A stretch of DNA of 64,000 bases from DATAES01 sp963721305 (GCA_963721305.1 CAVRIR010000003.1:558001-622000), one strand, 5' to 3'. Numbered from the stretch's first letter, positions 46,461-55,923 are shown. The notes: generated by a model not told the origin, from the sequence alone. Program-made: numbers and translations.

Positions 46461-47060
46461 ATGGCAGACGATCGGTTGGCCCGCGCGATCGCCGCGATCG
46501 ACGCGGCCAACGCCGACGATCCCGAGACGATCGTCGTGCGGGGCCAGCGGCAACCGAAGGAACTGGCACACGCGGTGCTCATGACCGAGAGGGTGCGCCA
46601 GCTCGACCCGAACCCGACCGACGCGCAACTACTGGCGGCACGGGCGCACCATCTCCGGCGTTGGTCGATCCCTCGGTCGTCCTATCCCGACGGGCGGGCC
46701 GGCTACCTGCGCTGGCGCACGACGCTCAACCGACAGCATGCGTCCGAAGTCGGTGGCATCTTGACTGATGTCGGCTACGACGCGTCGACGATCGACGAGG
46801 TGCAACGCATCATCCGCAAGGAGGCGCTGAAGACCGACCCCGTGGTGCAGACCCACGAGGATGCGTTGTGCCTGGTGTTCGTCGAGACGCAGCTCGGCGA
46901 GCTCGTCGATCGGCTGGGTGACGACAAGGCGGTCGATGTCGTCGCGAAGACTCTTCGCAAGATGAGTCCGAACGGAATCGACGTTGCGCTGGCGATGCCG
47001 CTCGACGCGCGGGCGCGCGCGGTCGTCGAACATGCGATGGCGACACTCGAAAAGCCGTAA
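46461..47060 (+). CDS. DUF4202 family protein
   Basis: 199 aa. Pattern HAVLMTERVRQL, ARAHHLRRWSIPRSSYPDGR and LRWRTTLNRQHA is the DUF4202 signature, an HD-like helical family probably binding metal through the paired His. Enzyme activity not known. Ends 33 nt before the proline-rich gene. Confidence 0.85.
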   Translation: MADDRLARAIAAIDAANADDPETIVVRGQRQPKELAHAVLMTERVRQLDPNPTDAQLLAARAHHLRRWSIPRSSYPDGRAGYLRWRTTLNRQHASEVGGILTDVGYDASTIDEVQRIIRKEALKTDPVVQTHEDALCLVFVETQLGELVDRLGDDKAVDVVAKTLRKMSPNGIDVALAMPLDARARAVVEHAMATLEKP

Positions 47061-47093
47061 TGTTCAGCGCCGTTGCCGAGGGAGGCCTGAAGG

Positions 47094-48018
47094 ATGAGCG
47101 ACCAATCCGACGACGAAACCCCGCCCCCGGCGTCGTGGCCTGCGGACCCATCGGGCTCACAGGTGCCGCCACCACCGCCGCCCCCTCCGCCGCCACCTCC
47201 AGCGCCGGGCGGTCCGGCCGCGCCTCCACCCCCGCCTCCGCCGCCTCCTCCTCCTCCTCCTCCTCCCCACCACCCCACCCCGCCGCCGCCTGAGCCAGCG
47301 GCGCCCGCGCCTCCGCCGCCTCCACCGCCTCCACCCGCGCCGGTTGCTCCGGCACCGCCTCCGCCGCCTCCACCCGCGCCGGTTGCTCCGGCACCGCCTC
47401 CGCCACCTCCGCCCGCGCCGGTTGCTCCGGCGCCGCCTCCGCCTCCGCCTCCCGCCGCCTCTGCAGGCGCCACCCGTCGCGCCTGCGCCGCCGCCTCCGC
47501 CTCCGCCTCCCCAACCGGGATACGAGCAGGCGCCACCCGTCGCGCCTCCGATGGCGCCACCGACCGTGCCTCCTCCGCCCCCTCCGCCTCTGCAGGCGCC
47601 ACCCGTCGCGCCCGCACCGGTGGTGAACGATCCTCACGGCCTCGGCATCGCCCTCGGCCGCCTCGGTGGCGGTCCTCGCCGCGGTTCGAAGGCCGCGGCT
47701 GCCGCCCTCGGCGTGTTGCTCGGCGAGGGCGAGGTCGTCGAAGGACTCGTCGCCGGGCAGGTCTACGGCGCCAACGCCGTCGGTGCCCTGACCAACCAAC
47801 GATTCATCGTCGTCAATGACCGTGAGTTCAAACCCGACGTCATCGAGCTACCCGTTGACGCAGATACGACCGTGCAGGGTTGGCAAGACGATCGCAACGC
47901 CGCGCTCCTGGTGCAGGGGAGCGGCGGACAGTCGGCGCAGATCGAACGCATCGCCGACCGTCCGCTGGCCATGGAGATGGCACAACGCCTTCGAGCGAGA
48001 GCAGCCGGACAGGGCTGA
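47094..48018 (+). CDS. Proline-rich protein with C-terminal domain, frameshifted
   Basis: About 308 aa when joined. Half is Pro-rich, including three copies of APVAPAPPPPPPP. The first frame turns into Ala/Ser/Arg text near 47452; from there the next frame continues LQAPPVAPAPPPP and then a globular domain (NAVGALTNQRFIVVNDREFK) resembling a PH-like or bPH domain. One extra C in CCTCCCGCC restores the frame. Stop at 48018. Confidence 0.75.
47337..47453 (+). repeat. 39-bp tandem repeat in the proline-rich gene
   Basis: Three copies of a 39-bp unit starting GCGCCGGTTGCTCCGGCA at 47337, 47376 and 47415, coding APVAPAPPPPPPP. Copy number could vary between strains by slippage. Confidence 0.85.
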
Positions 48019-48060
48019 CTACGCTCTTTGGCACAAACCAGCGACCCGGGAGGGCACGCA

Positions 48061-48552
48061 GTGTCTCGCACCCCTCGCATCGTCGGGACGATCGCGATCG
48101 TCGTCGGCGTTCTTGCATTCATCGCCGGCATCGTCGTATGGGGCGTCGTTCGATACCAGCTGTCCGAGCAGCACATCACGGTGTCGGAGGATGCGCCGTT
48201 CCTCGGCGGTAAGGACGTGAAGGGCCCGTTCACCGCGTTCGCGCAGGCGGCGGCGATCAACAAGCACGCGACCAAGGCGGGCGGCGGCAAGACGTACGCG
48301 GAGTTGCCCCAGGACGATCCCAATCGCAGCACGGTGATGACCGCGGACTTCCTGCAGGCTTCTCTCTACACGTCCGTGGTCGCGTTCGGTGTCGCCTTCC
48401 TCGTCTCCGTGCTCGGCGTGTTCTTCTTCTTGATCGGAGTCACGTTGCACGAGCTCGATCGACGAACGAAGCGGCTCGTGGAGACCGGCGCCACCGAAGA
48501 GGCGACGGAGACAGCGCCGGCCGACGCGACGATGCCGGCGCCGGCCACGTAG
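48061..48552 (+). CDS. Two-helix membrane protein of unknown function
   Basis: 163 aa: helix 1 VGTIAIVVGVLAFIAGIVVW, an extracellular region of about 75 residues (VSEDAPFLGGKDVKGPFTAF), helix 2 VAFGVAFLVSVLGVFFFLIG, acidic tail. Resembles actinobacterial proteins often mislabelled 'aromatic ring-opening dioxygenase LigA'. GTG start with GGGAGGG 6 nt upstream. Confidence 0.75.
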   Translation: MSRTPRIVGTIAIVVGVLAFIAGIVVWGVVRYQLSEQHITVSEDAPFLGGKDVKGPFTAFAQAAAINKHATKAGGGKTYAELPQDDPNRSTVMTADFLQASLYTSVVAFGVAFLVSVLGVFFFLIGVTLHELDRRTKRLVETGATEEATETAPADATMPAPAT

Positions 48553-48560
48553 ACGCGGCG

Positions 48561-48585
48561 AAGGCCCGCTGCAAGAGCGGGCCTT
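48561..48585. terminator. Bidirectional terminator
   Basis: Perfect 10-bp stem AAGGCCCGCT/AGCGGGCCTT around GCAAG. It lies between the convergent membrane protein gene and tRNA-Gly. Confidence 0.8.
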
Positions 48586-48590
48586 CGGCG

Positions 48591-48663
48591 AGCGGTAGAC
48601 CGGGCTCGAACCGGCGACCTCGACCTTGGCAAGGTCGCGCTCTACCAACTGAGCTACTACCGC
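48591..48663 (-). tRNA. tRNA-Gly (GCC)
   Basis: 73 nt. Acceptor stem GCGGTAG/CTACCGC, D-loop AGCTCAGTTGGTAGAGC, anticodon loop CTTGCCAAG with GCC, T-loop GGTTCGAGC. Discriminator T; no encoded CCA. Confidence 0.96.
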
Positions 48664-48734
48664 AAGGCCGCCGAGCATACCGCGCCCGGTGAAGGTCCTC
48701 CGATCGCTTCGAGCCGACGCTTACGCTGCCGCCC

Positions 48735-49373
48735 GTGACCGCGAGCGCCTGGGCGTTGGTCGTGATCGCCGCCGCTTTCGCGGTGGGCGACTGGGTCGCC
48801 GTGGCCACGGCCAACAGGCAGCTCGAATACGTGTGCAAGCCCGCCGCGATCTTCTTTCTGTTTGCGCTCGCCGCCGCGCTCGATGTGGGCGACCCCTCGG
48901 TGCAGCACTGGTTCATGCTGGCGCTCTTGCTGTCGCTGGTTGGCGACGTCTTCTTGATGTTGGCTCGTGACCTGTTCCTGCCCGGACTGGTCGCGTTCCT
49001 GCTTGCTCACGTCGCCTACATCGTCGGCATGTGGGTCGACGGCGTCGGCACGCTCGCTTTCGTGCTCGGTCTCGCGGCCGCAGTGCTCGCCGCGGTGATC
49101 GTCGGCGCCCGAATCGTGAGCGCGATCAACAATGGCGAACACGCCGCGATGGCGAGACCTGTCATGGCGTACATGGCGATCATCTCGCTCATGCTCGCGA
49201 GCGCGTTCGGCACCGGCGAAGGTTTCGCCATCGCCGGTGCCGCGCTGTTCTATGTATCGGACGCGCTCATCGCCTGGGAGCGATTCGTACGTCCACAGCC
49301 GTGGCACCCTCTTGCCATCATCGTCACGTACCACGTCGCGCAAACAGCATTGACCTTGTCGCTGATCACGTGA
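48735..49373 (+). CDS. Lysoplasmalogenase-like (YhhN/TMEM86) membrane protein
   Basis: 212 aa with eight helices. YhhN-family marks: CKPAAIFFLFALAAA early, LLLSLVGDVFLML with conserved Asp, and YVSDALIAWERF with the second conserved Asp. Family members hydrolyse the vinyl-ether bond of lysoplasmalogens. GTG start. Confidence 0.88.
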   Translation: MTASAWALVVIAAAFAVGDWVAVATANRQLEYVCKPAAIFFLFALAAALDVGDPSVQHWFMLALLLSLVGDVFLMLARDLFLPGLVAFLLAHVAYIVGMWVDGVGTLAFVLGLAAAVLAAVIVGARIVSAINNGEHAAMARPVMAYMAIISLMLASAFGTGEGFAIAGAALFYVSDALIAWERFVRPQPWHPLAIIVTYHVAQTALTLSLIT

Positions 49374-49395
49374 GCCTCAGCGACATCGCGCGTCG

Positions 49396-49548
49396 TCAGA
49401 CGGTGCGATTGCGTCCGAAGATGCTGTAGCCGCCAGGGCCGACCAGACATGCGGCGATGAAGAGGATGATGGCCAGGATGATCTGACCTTGGAGCAGTTG
49501 GACCACGCCGATCACGGCGAGGATCACAGCGAGTATCCAGAGCAGCAT
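49396..49548 (-). CDS. Tiny two-helix membrane protein
   Basis: 50 aa: LLWILAVILAVIGVVQLLQG, IILAIILFIAACLV and a GPGGYSIFGR ending, a pattern shared by many small actinobacterial membrane proteins. ATG with AGGAGG 5 nt upstream. Convergent with the lysoplasmalogenase gene, divergent from uspA. Confidence 0.75.
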   Translation of the reverse strand: MLLWILAVILAVIGVVQLLQGQIILAIILFIAACLVGPGGYSIFGRNRTV

Positions 49549-49649
49549 TACAGCCTCCTGATGATTGGTAGCTCGTCAGCAGCGAAGGAGTACCCGAGAC
49601 CTCGCGCGGTCAGACCGTTCGAACTGTTCATGCGAGCTACCGTGCCGGT

Positions 49650-50081
49650 ATGGAAGGACCGATCGTGGTTGGCACTGATGGGTCGGAGTCCGCGGCAGTC
49701 GCTGTCTCCGAGGCGATCCAGCTCGCGAAAGCCTTCGACCTGACGCTGCACGTGCTGTGTGCGTTCCATCCGCAAGCTATGGACACGCGTGGTCTGCCGT
49801 CGGAGTTCGCGGCCTCGCTACGCCCGGACAGCAGAGTCCAAGCGGTCCTCGACGACGTGGTGTCGCGCGCTCGTCAGGCAGGCGTCACCGTCGAGCAATA
49901 CGCGGTGACCGGCGACCCTGCGGGCGCCATCCTTGATCTCGCAGAGTCGGTGGACGCCGGCCTCATCGTGGTCGGCAACAAGGGCATCAGCTCGGTGCGG
50001 CGATACGTGCTCGGCAATGTGCCGAGCAAGGTCGTGCACCACGCAACGTGCTCGACGCTGGTCGTGAACACGGCCGTGTGA
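49650..50081 (+). CDS. Universal stress protein UspA family
   Basis: 143 aa single-domain USP. N-terminal IVVGTDGSESA and the ATP-binding GNKGISSVRRYVLGNVPSKV (G-2x-G-9x-G-S type) are present, so it should bind ATP. Confidence 0.92.
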   Translation: MEGPIVVGTDGSESAAVAVSEAIQLAKAFDLTLHVLCAFHPQAMDTRGLPSEFAASLRPDSRVQAVLDDVVSRARQAGVTVEQYAVTGDPAGAILDLAESVDAGLIVVGNKGISSVRRYVLGNVPSKVVHHATCSTLVVNTAV

Positions 50082-50094
50082 ACGCCTTCCCGAA

Positions 50095-50135
50095 AACGAC
50101 GATGGCCCGGGGGCATCGTTGACCCGGGGCCCTCG
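50095..50135 (+). terminator. Probable terminator after uspA
   Basis: GC-rich overlapping inverted repeats: CGATG...CATCG with a GCCCGGGGG core, then CCCGGGGCC that can pair with the same core. No T-run, but at the expected place just after the stop. Confidence 0.45.
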
Positions 50136-50284
50136 TTGATCCGACACCGATCCCCGCGGAATCGGCGACCCTTTTGTCCATCGGCGCAATTCGTCGCACG
50201 TCGAGGACGTATGCGTGCCAGGACGAGGCGGTTCGAGAGCGTTTGACCGATTTTGCTCCCCCCGAAGCCGCGTAATGTCGGCCG

Positions 50285-51526
50285 ATGCCGATCTCGCTGC
50301 GGACGACGGTTGCCGCCGGGCTCGGGCGCGCCGTGGCGGCAACATCGCGCGCCACTCGCCGTGGCGACGGCTCGGTCATCGGCGCCCGGGTCACGCTCGT
50401 GCTGGCGCCGCACGCGCTCGACGAGCTGGCCGCAGGGCGGCGGATCGCGACGGTGTCGGGAACCAACGGCAAGTCGACGACGACGGCGTTCCTCGCCGCC
50501 GCGTGTACCGCTGGTGGACACACCGTCGCGTCCAACGTCGAAGGCGCGAACCTGCAGTCCGGAGTCGTGGCGCTGCTCACGAGCCATCGCGCTGACGACG
50601 CCGACCTCGCAGTGCTCGAGATCGACGAGCTCGCGTTGCCGGCACTCCTGTCGAGCTTCGATCGTCCCACCGTGGTTTTGCTGAACCTGTCGCGTGATCA
50701 ACTCGATCGCTTCGGTGAAGTGCGCACGGTCGCGGCCGAGTGGCGGCATGCATTCGCCACGCGGGCGTCGACCGTCGTCGCGAACGCTGATGATCCGTTG
50801 GTGGTGTGGGGCGCGTCCTCGGCTGGCGACATCACGTTCGTCGGCGTCGGACTCGGATGGAAGCTCGATGCCGTGTCGTGCCCGAGCTGCGGCGAACGCA
50901 TCGAGTCCACCGCGAATGACTGGTGGTGCAGCGGGTGTGCGTTGCGCCGGCCATCCGGATACGAGCTCGTCGGTGACGAGCTGCGCGACCCGTCGGGAAA
51001 CGTCGTGACCGCGCTGCGTCCAGGTGTGCCCGGTCGCCACAACTTGGCGAACGCCGCGCTGGCGGTCGTGGCGGCAATGCGTCTCGGCGTCGATCCTCAG
51101 ACGGCATCGCGTGCCACCGAGTCGATCACCTCGGTCGCGGGGCGATACCAGACCGTCCCCATCGGTGGCTCGCAGGTTCGCTTGTTGTTGGCGAAGAATC
51201 CGGCCGGCTGGCACGAGCTGCTGGCGATGATCGACGGTGAAACCCGTTCGTTGCTGCTTGCGATCAACGCACGCATCGCTGACGGGCGCGATCCGTCCTG
51301 GCTGTGGGACGTCGAGTTCGAGCGGCTGCGCGGCCGCAAGGTCGTCGCCGCCGGTGACCGCGCTGCCGATCTCGCGGTGCGACTGCACTACGCCGAAGTC
51401 GACTGCGAGGTGTGGGACGGCGACGTGCTCGATCGACTGCGCACGTGGGACGAGCCGGAGATCGACGTCCTCGCGAACTACACCGTGTTCGCGGATCTCA
51501 CTCGCGCGCTGAGATGGTCGACGTGA
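50285..51526 (+). CDS. murT: Lipid II isoglutaminyl synthase, MurT subunit
   Basis: Mur-ligase-like subunit (413 aa) that with GatD amidates the D-Glu of lipid II. P-loop TVSGTNGKSTTTAFL, a MurT-specific four-Cys zinc ribbon (CPSCGE and CSGC about residues 200-220), and GRHNLANAALAVVAA. C-terminal DUF1727-type domain ends in VLANYTVFADL. GTGA-type overlap with gatD. Confidence 0.95.
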   Translation: MPISLRTTVAAGLGRAVAATSRATRRGDGSVIGARVTLVLAPHALDELAAGRRIATVSGTNGKSTTTAFLAAACTAGGHTVASNVEGANLQSGVVALLTSHRADDADLAVLEIDELALPALLSSFDRPTVVLLNLSRDQLDRFGEVRTVAAEWRHAFATRASTVVANADDPLVVWGASSAGDITFVGVGLGWKLDAVSCPSCGERIESTANDWWCSGCALRRPSGYELVGDELRDPSGNVVTALRPGVPGRHNLANAALAVVAAMRLGVDPQTASRATESITSVAGRYQTVPIGGSQVRLLLAKNPAGWHELLAMIDGETRSLLLAINARIADGRDPSWLWDVEFERLRGRKVVAAGDRAADLAVRLHYAEVDCEVWDGDVLDRLRTWDEPEIDVLANYTVFADLTRALRWST

Positions 51527-52257
51527 CGGCGCGCGACAGCGCGGTGCGCGTTGCGTTGCTGTTCCCGGAGCTGCTGGGCACCTATGGTGACGGCGGCAAC
51601 GCGGTCGTGCTCGCGCAGCGGTTGCATTGGCGAGGGATCGATGCGGATGTCGTGCGCGTTGCCGTGACCGATCCGGTGCCGACGTCGTGTGACATCTACG
51701 TGCTCGGTGGCGGTGAGGACGCGCCGCAGACGTTCGCCACCGAGCAACTCGCGGCGCATGGTTTCGGCGACGCCGTCGCGGCCGGCGCGGTCGTGTTCGC
51801 CGTGTGCGCCGGCTTCCAGATCCTCGGCCACTCGTTCACGGGCGCCGACGGCGCGCAGCAGCCTGGCCTCGGTGTGCTCGATTGCGTCACCCGTCCCAAG
51901 GGCAGCCGCCAGATCGGTGAGCTCGTCGTGCGGCCGACGGCGCTGGACCTACCGATGCTCACGGGGTTCGAGAACCACGGTGGCATCACCGAGCTGGGTC
52001 CTGCCGCGAAAGCGCTCGGCGCCGTCGTCGTCGGTTCGGGCAACGGCACGGGCGGTGTCGAAGGTGTGCTCACCGGCAAGGTGATGGGAACGTACCTGCA
52101 CGGCCCCGCGCTCGCGCGCAACCCGGCGCTGGCCGATCTGTTGCTGTCGTGGGTCGTGGGCGCGCTCGAGCCGCTCGACGATCAGATCGTCGAGCGACTG
52201 CGCACGCAGCGTCTGTCGGAAGCGCTCAGCTCCCGGCGGGCGGGACGATCGACTTGA
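51514..52257 (+). CDS. gatD: Lipid II isoglutaminyl synthase, GatD subunit
   Basis: Class I glutaminase subunit (247 aa) feeding ammonia to MurT. Nucleophile Cys in VFAVCAGFQILG, His in YLHGPALARNP, and the LLGTYGDGGNAVVL N-terminus of GatD. ATG 51514 overlaps murT by 13 nt; GTG 51523 overlaps by 4 nt and is equally plausible. Its end overlaps the convergent aldehyde dehydrogenase by 32 nt. Confidence 0.94.
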   Translation: MVDVTARDSAVRVALLFPELLGTYGDGGNAVVLAQRLHWRGIDADVVRVAVTDPVPTSCDIYVLGGGEDAPQTFATEQLAAHGFGDAVAAGAVVFAVCAGFQILGHSFTGADGAQQPGLGVLDCVTRPKGSRQIGELVVRPTALDLPMLTGFENHGGITELGPAAKALGAVVVGSGNGTGGVEGVLTGKVMGTYLHGPALARNPALADLLLSWVVGALEPLDDQIVERLRTQRLSEALSSRRAGRST

Positions 52258-53674
52258 GCTCGAGGTAGTGCTCGAGGCCTTCTCGACCGAACTCGCGCCC
52301 GATGCCCGAACCCTTGAACCCGCCGAACGGCGCGATGAAGTCCATCGTGTACTGGTTGATGCCGTAGGTGCCCGTGCGTACGCGGCGGGCGATGTCGAGA
52401 CCCTGATCGACATCAGCCGTCCACACCGATCCGGCGAGGCCGTACTCGGAATCGTTGGCGATGCGCACCGCGTCGCTGACGTCGTCGAAGGGGATCACCG
52501 CGAGCACCGGCCCGAAGATCTCTTCCTGCGCGATGCGCATGCTGTTGTCGACGTTGGCGAACACCGTCGGCTGCACGTACCAGCCCGTCTCGAGGCCGGG
52601 CGGACGACCGTTGCCGCCGACGACGACCTTCGCGCCTTCTTCTTGGCCGACGGCGATGTACTTCTCGACTCGCTCCTGCTGCCGCTCGGCAACGAGCGGA
52701 CCGACCTCGGTCGCGGGATCACTCGGATCGCCGACGGCGAGGCCGCCGACCATCGCGCCGAGCGCGTCGACGACCTCGTCGTAGCGCTTGCGGCTGGCGA
52801 GGATGCGGGTCTGCGCGACGCACGCCTGGCCGTTGTTCATGAGCGATGCGAACTTGAGTCCTTCCATGGTGGCGCCGAGGTCGGCGTCGTCGAGGATGAT
52901 CGCGGCAGACTTGCCGCCGAGCTCGAGGCTGTAGCGCTTGAGCTGCTCGCCGCAGATGCTGGCGATGCGTCGGCCGGCAGCCGTCGAACCGGTGAACGCG
53001 ATCTTGTCGACATCGCCGTGACGCACGAGGTGCTCACCGACCTCACGGCCAGCGGGCACCACGCTCACGACGCCCTTCGGTACGCCCGCCTCTTCGAGCA
53101 ACTCGGCCATGAAGAACGCGTCGAGCGGCGTCTCGGGCGACGGCTTGATCACGATGGCGCAGCCCGCGAGCAGCGCGGGCGCCAGCTTCGACATGGTCAC
53201 GAACTGTGGGACGTTCCACGGCACGATCGCCCCGACCACGCCCACGCCTTCGCGGCGGACGATCACGTCGCTACCGAGCACGCCCGCGCGGCGCTCCTCC
53301 CACGGGTACTCCGCCCCGATCTGAAGGAACGTGTTGAGCATCATCCACGGCGCCGGACCCTGCGCCAGCTGCGAGAACGTGATGGGGGAGCCCATCTCTT
53401 CGGTGATGATCGCGGCCATGTCCATCATGCGAGCGGCGTAGATGTTGCTGAAGTTCTGCACGATCTCGGCCCGCTCGGCCGGCGCCATGCGCGGCCAGTC
53501 GCCGTTGTCGAACACGTCGCGGGCGGCGGCGACGGCGCGATCGATGTCGTCTTCGGTGCCCTCCGGCACGCGGCCCACGAGCTCTTCGCTGTGGGGTGAG
53601 ATCACGTCGATGGTGTCGCGGCCTGCCGGCTCGACCCATTCTCCGCCGATGAACAACTTGTCGTACGTGTGCAT
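52226..53674 (-). CDS. Aldehyde dehydrogenase
   Basis: NAD(P)-dependent aldehyde dehydrogenase of 482 aa. Catalytic Cys in NNGQACVAQTR, general base Glu in LELGGKSA, cofactor loop FTGSTAAG, and NPWN-like VPWNVP with the conserved Asn. Typical length. Substrate not predictable; the closest-looking relatives are betaine or vanillin-type aldehyde dehydrogenases. Confidence 0.94.
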   Translation of the reverse strand: MHTYDKLFIGGEWVEPAGRDTIDVISPHSEELVGRVPEGTEDDIDRAVAAARDVFDNGDWPRMAPAERAEIVQNFSNIYAARMMDMAAIITEEMGSPITFSQLAQGPAPWMMLNTFLQIGAEYPWEERRAGVLGSDVIVRREGVGVVGAIVPWNVPQFVTMSKLAPALLAGCAIVIKPSPETPLDAFFMAELLEEAGVPKGVVSVVPAGREVGEHLVRHGDVDKIAFTGSTAAGRRIASICGEQLKRYSLELGGKSAAIILDDADLGATMEGLKFASLMNNGQACVAQTRILASRKRYDEVVDALGAMVGGLAVGDPSDPATEVGPLVAERQQERVEKYIAVGQEEGAKVVVGGNGRPPGLETGWYVQPTVFANVDNSMRIAQEEIFGPVLAVIPFDDVSDAVRIANDSEYGLAGSVWTADVDQGLDIARRVRTGTYGINQYTMDFIAPFGGFKGSGIGREFGREGLEHYLELKSIVPPAGS

Positions 53675-53720
53675 GCACGGACGTTAGCCGTGACCTCGCC
53701 CGATACGAATGGTCGCCCTG

Positions 53721-53775
53721 CGAATGTTGGATGGAAACGGGCGCTCTGGCGCCCGTTTCTCCCCGGAGTTCGGGG
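53721..53775. repeat. Palindromic dispersed repeat, copy B (inverted)
   Basis: Inverted copy of the 33714 element: CGAATGTTGGATGG, 11-bp stem GAAACGGGCGC/GCGCCCGTTTC with TCTG loop, then CCCCGGAGTTCGG. Here it lies between the aldehyde dehydrogenase start and tRNA-Cys, not between convergent genes. Confidence 0.75.
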
Positions 53776-53805
53776 TGTCAGGGGCCGAGTATCGTGTCCC
53801 GTTCC

Positions 53806-53877
53806 GGCGGCGTGGCCGAGTGGCTTAGGCAAGGGCCTGCAAAGCCCTGTACACCGGTTCGATTCCGGTCGCCGCCT
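53806..53877 (+). tRNA. tRNA-Cys (GCA)
   Basis: 72 nt. Acceptor stem GGCGGCG/CGCCGCC, anticodon loop CTGCAAA with GCA, T-loop GGTTCGATTCC, discriminator T as expected for tRNA-Cys. No encoded CCA. The accessory-looking region starts right after it. Confidence 0.96.
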
Positions 53878-54694
53878 CTACCAGAAGTGCTGGTCAGGGC
53901 CATGGAGTCGGCCTCCCAGGCTCGTTTGGCGCGTCAGGGCGCGTTGGATGGCGCGCCAGGTCCGCGCCATGACGTGCTGGGAGCGAGTCGGCGAAGGAAC
54001 GCCGGCGAACGGCGACGGACGCAAGCGAACAGACGACGGGCGGTGCGGCCAGGGCTTCTGAGGCTCTGTCCCATCTGATGTCCACCGGCAACTCGGCAAG
54101 GACCGGCGTCCGCACCAAGTGTCCACATGAGCCGGTCTCTGGCGCGTTGCTAGCTCGGTGTTGGCGATGTCGTTCCGGCGCGGGTGAATGAACGCGATGT
54201 GCGTCGGGAGCGCCAGTTGGGAGATGGTCCGTGGATGAGCGATACCGAGTAATTGGGCAGCCGTCGGCGCCAGGGGATGCGAGAAGAAGCGACACGCACC
54301 GGATGTCTCTGATCCGGCGTTCCATGGACGCGTTCAGTGCTCTCGGCGGGCTGAACATTCGGGGGCAGTCTGTGGACGATCGATACCGAGCGGATCGCGA
54401 CGTCGCGAATTCGTCCGTCAAGCGAGATGTATCGGCACATCCCGGTCGCCCGGATTGCAGCATGCGGCTGAACAGATCGGCAGCTATGTGCGGGACGCAC
54501 CGCGCATCTCCACTCCACACACACAGCTCTGACGACGAGCCGGGGCCGTCGCCTGCCGCCACCATGCGCTCCCACCTAAACCCCATGGACACCGGCGTCC
54601 TCGACCGGGCGGCCGACTGGCTCGACGACTGCTCAATCCCGACCCGCACGCCGAACGGCAGAAGGACAGAGGCCGCCACGGCCTTCTCGACGAG
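53878..54694. other. Gene-poor stretch after tRNA-Cys
   Basis: About 800 bp with no convincing gene. Frames are short, Arg/Ser-rich and change often. Two similar segments carry CGATACCGAG (54240 and 54380), about 140 bp apart. Looks like decayed mobile DNA; no integrase or clear att repeat was found. Confidence 0.5.
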
Positions 54695-54997
54695 CTAGCC
54701 CTCGATCAGCCACGCCATCGCGGGAATCACCAGCAGCCCCATGCCGATCTGGAACACCTTCCACGAGAAGCTCGCGGTCCGTTCAGACCAGCCAGCGTGT
54801 CGCGTGGCACTAGTCCAAGTATCGGTGTTGATCGACGGGCCCTGGCACATGAACGCGGCGAAGACAACTCCACCAAGTCCGATTGCCAGGATCGCAGGGA
54901 CCACCGTGCCCAGCGCAGCGAGCACCAGAAAGACGTGCACCGACGCCAACCCAATGAACGCCGTGCCGATCACCGCGCGTCCTCGGAGCCTGCTCAC
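54695..54997 (-). CDS. Small membrane protein
   Basis: 100 aa with three hydrophobic segments (GTAFIGLASVHVFLVLAAL, VPAILAIGLGGVVFAAFMC, VFQIGMGLLVIPAMAWLI). GTG at 54997 chosen as the last start before the helices. No family recognised. Divergent from the adenylyltransferase-like gene. Confidence 0.6.
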   Translation of the reverse strand: MSRLRGRAVIGTAFIGLASVHVFLVLAALGTVVPAILAIGLGGVVFAAFMCQGPSINTDTWTSATRHAGWSERTASFSWKVFQIGMGLLVIPAMAWLIEG

Positions 54998-55109
54998 GTC
55001 GGTCGCATGCTGCCCGTTCTGGAGCGCCGTCGCACAGCGGAGGGATTGCTGGATGCGAGCGGCGGGAAGGGCACTTCTGCGCTGTGGAGGACAACAGCCA
55101 GTATGAGGT

Positions 55110-55923
55110 GTGGACCAGGACGCAGCGGTTGTCGAGATCGTCGAGTGGGCGAAGGGTGACGACAACATTCGGGCCGTAGTTCTCACGGGTTCCGGAGCGC
55201 GGGGCTCGGTCGGCGCTGATCCGCTTTCGGACGTCGATGTCGAGCTGTATGTCCGGGACCCGTCGATGCTGCTGGAGCGCGACGGGTGGCACCGACGATT
55301 CGGACAGATCCTGGCGACTGAGTCGCTTCCGAACCAGGGTTGGAACCCGACCCGACTGCTGTACCTCGTGGACGGCAAGATCGACTTCACCATCGTGAAC
55401 GTCGATGAGGCGCATCGGGTAGTCCCCGACCGCGTGTTCCGGGTGCTGCTCGACCGCGACGGCATCGCGGAAACCATGAGTGTTGATCCGACGCGTCTGC
55501 GGCCTCCCGATCCGGGCGAGGTCTCGGAGTGCTGCAACTGGTTCTATGCCGCGGCACTGATGGAGGCGAAGCTCCTGGTCCGCGGCCAACTGTGGCAGGC
55601 GAAGTTCCGCGAGTGGGATCTGCTGCGCCAGCTCTTGCGCATGGTCGAGTGGGACCATCGAGCACGCTATGGATGGGACTACGACACTTGGTACAACGGC
55701 AAGAACATCGACCGGTGGGCCGACGCCGATGTCCTGTCGGCAGCCCATGCATGTTGGTCGGCCCTTGAGCATGCGGACATGCAGCGAGCGTTACGAGCAA
55801 TCGGTCGTTCTGTTCAGCACGCTCGAGCCACGAACTGCGAACAGCATCGGAGTTGACCCGTTCGGCCACGAAACCGTCGCAGCCGAACTCGAACGGCTGC
55901 TCGCACTCGACGGGCCGCAGTAA
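55110..55923 (+). CDS. Aminoglycoside 6-adenylyltransferase-like protein, frameshifted
   Basis: Streptomycin/aminoglycoside 6-adenylyltransferase (AadE/AadK) family, about 270 aa when joined. Nucleotidyltransferase motif LTGSGARG and DVDVELYV with two metal Asp; IDFTIVNVDE, WQAKFREWDLLRQLLRMVEW and WYNGKNIDRWAD are family segments. The first frame ends at 55856; near 55781-55785 the next frame takes over with RYEQSVVLFSTLEPRTA to 55923. One extra base explains it. Whether it confers resistance cannot be told. Confidence 0.8.

Noticed and set aside
47337..47453. CRISPR-like array from regular 39-bp repeats
   Set aside because: Repeats are directly adjacent with no spacers and encode a Pro-rich peptide repeat.
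54231..54698. 155-aa plus-strand frame after tRNA-Cys
   Set aside because: No motif, mixed composition, no ribosome site; treated as decayed DNA.
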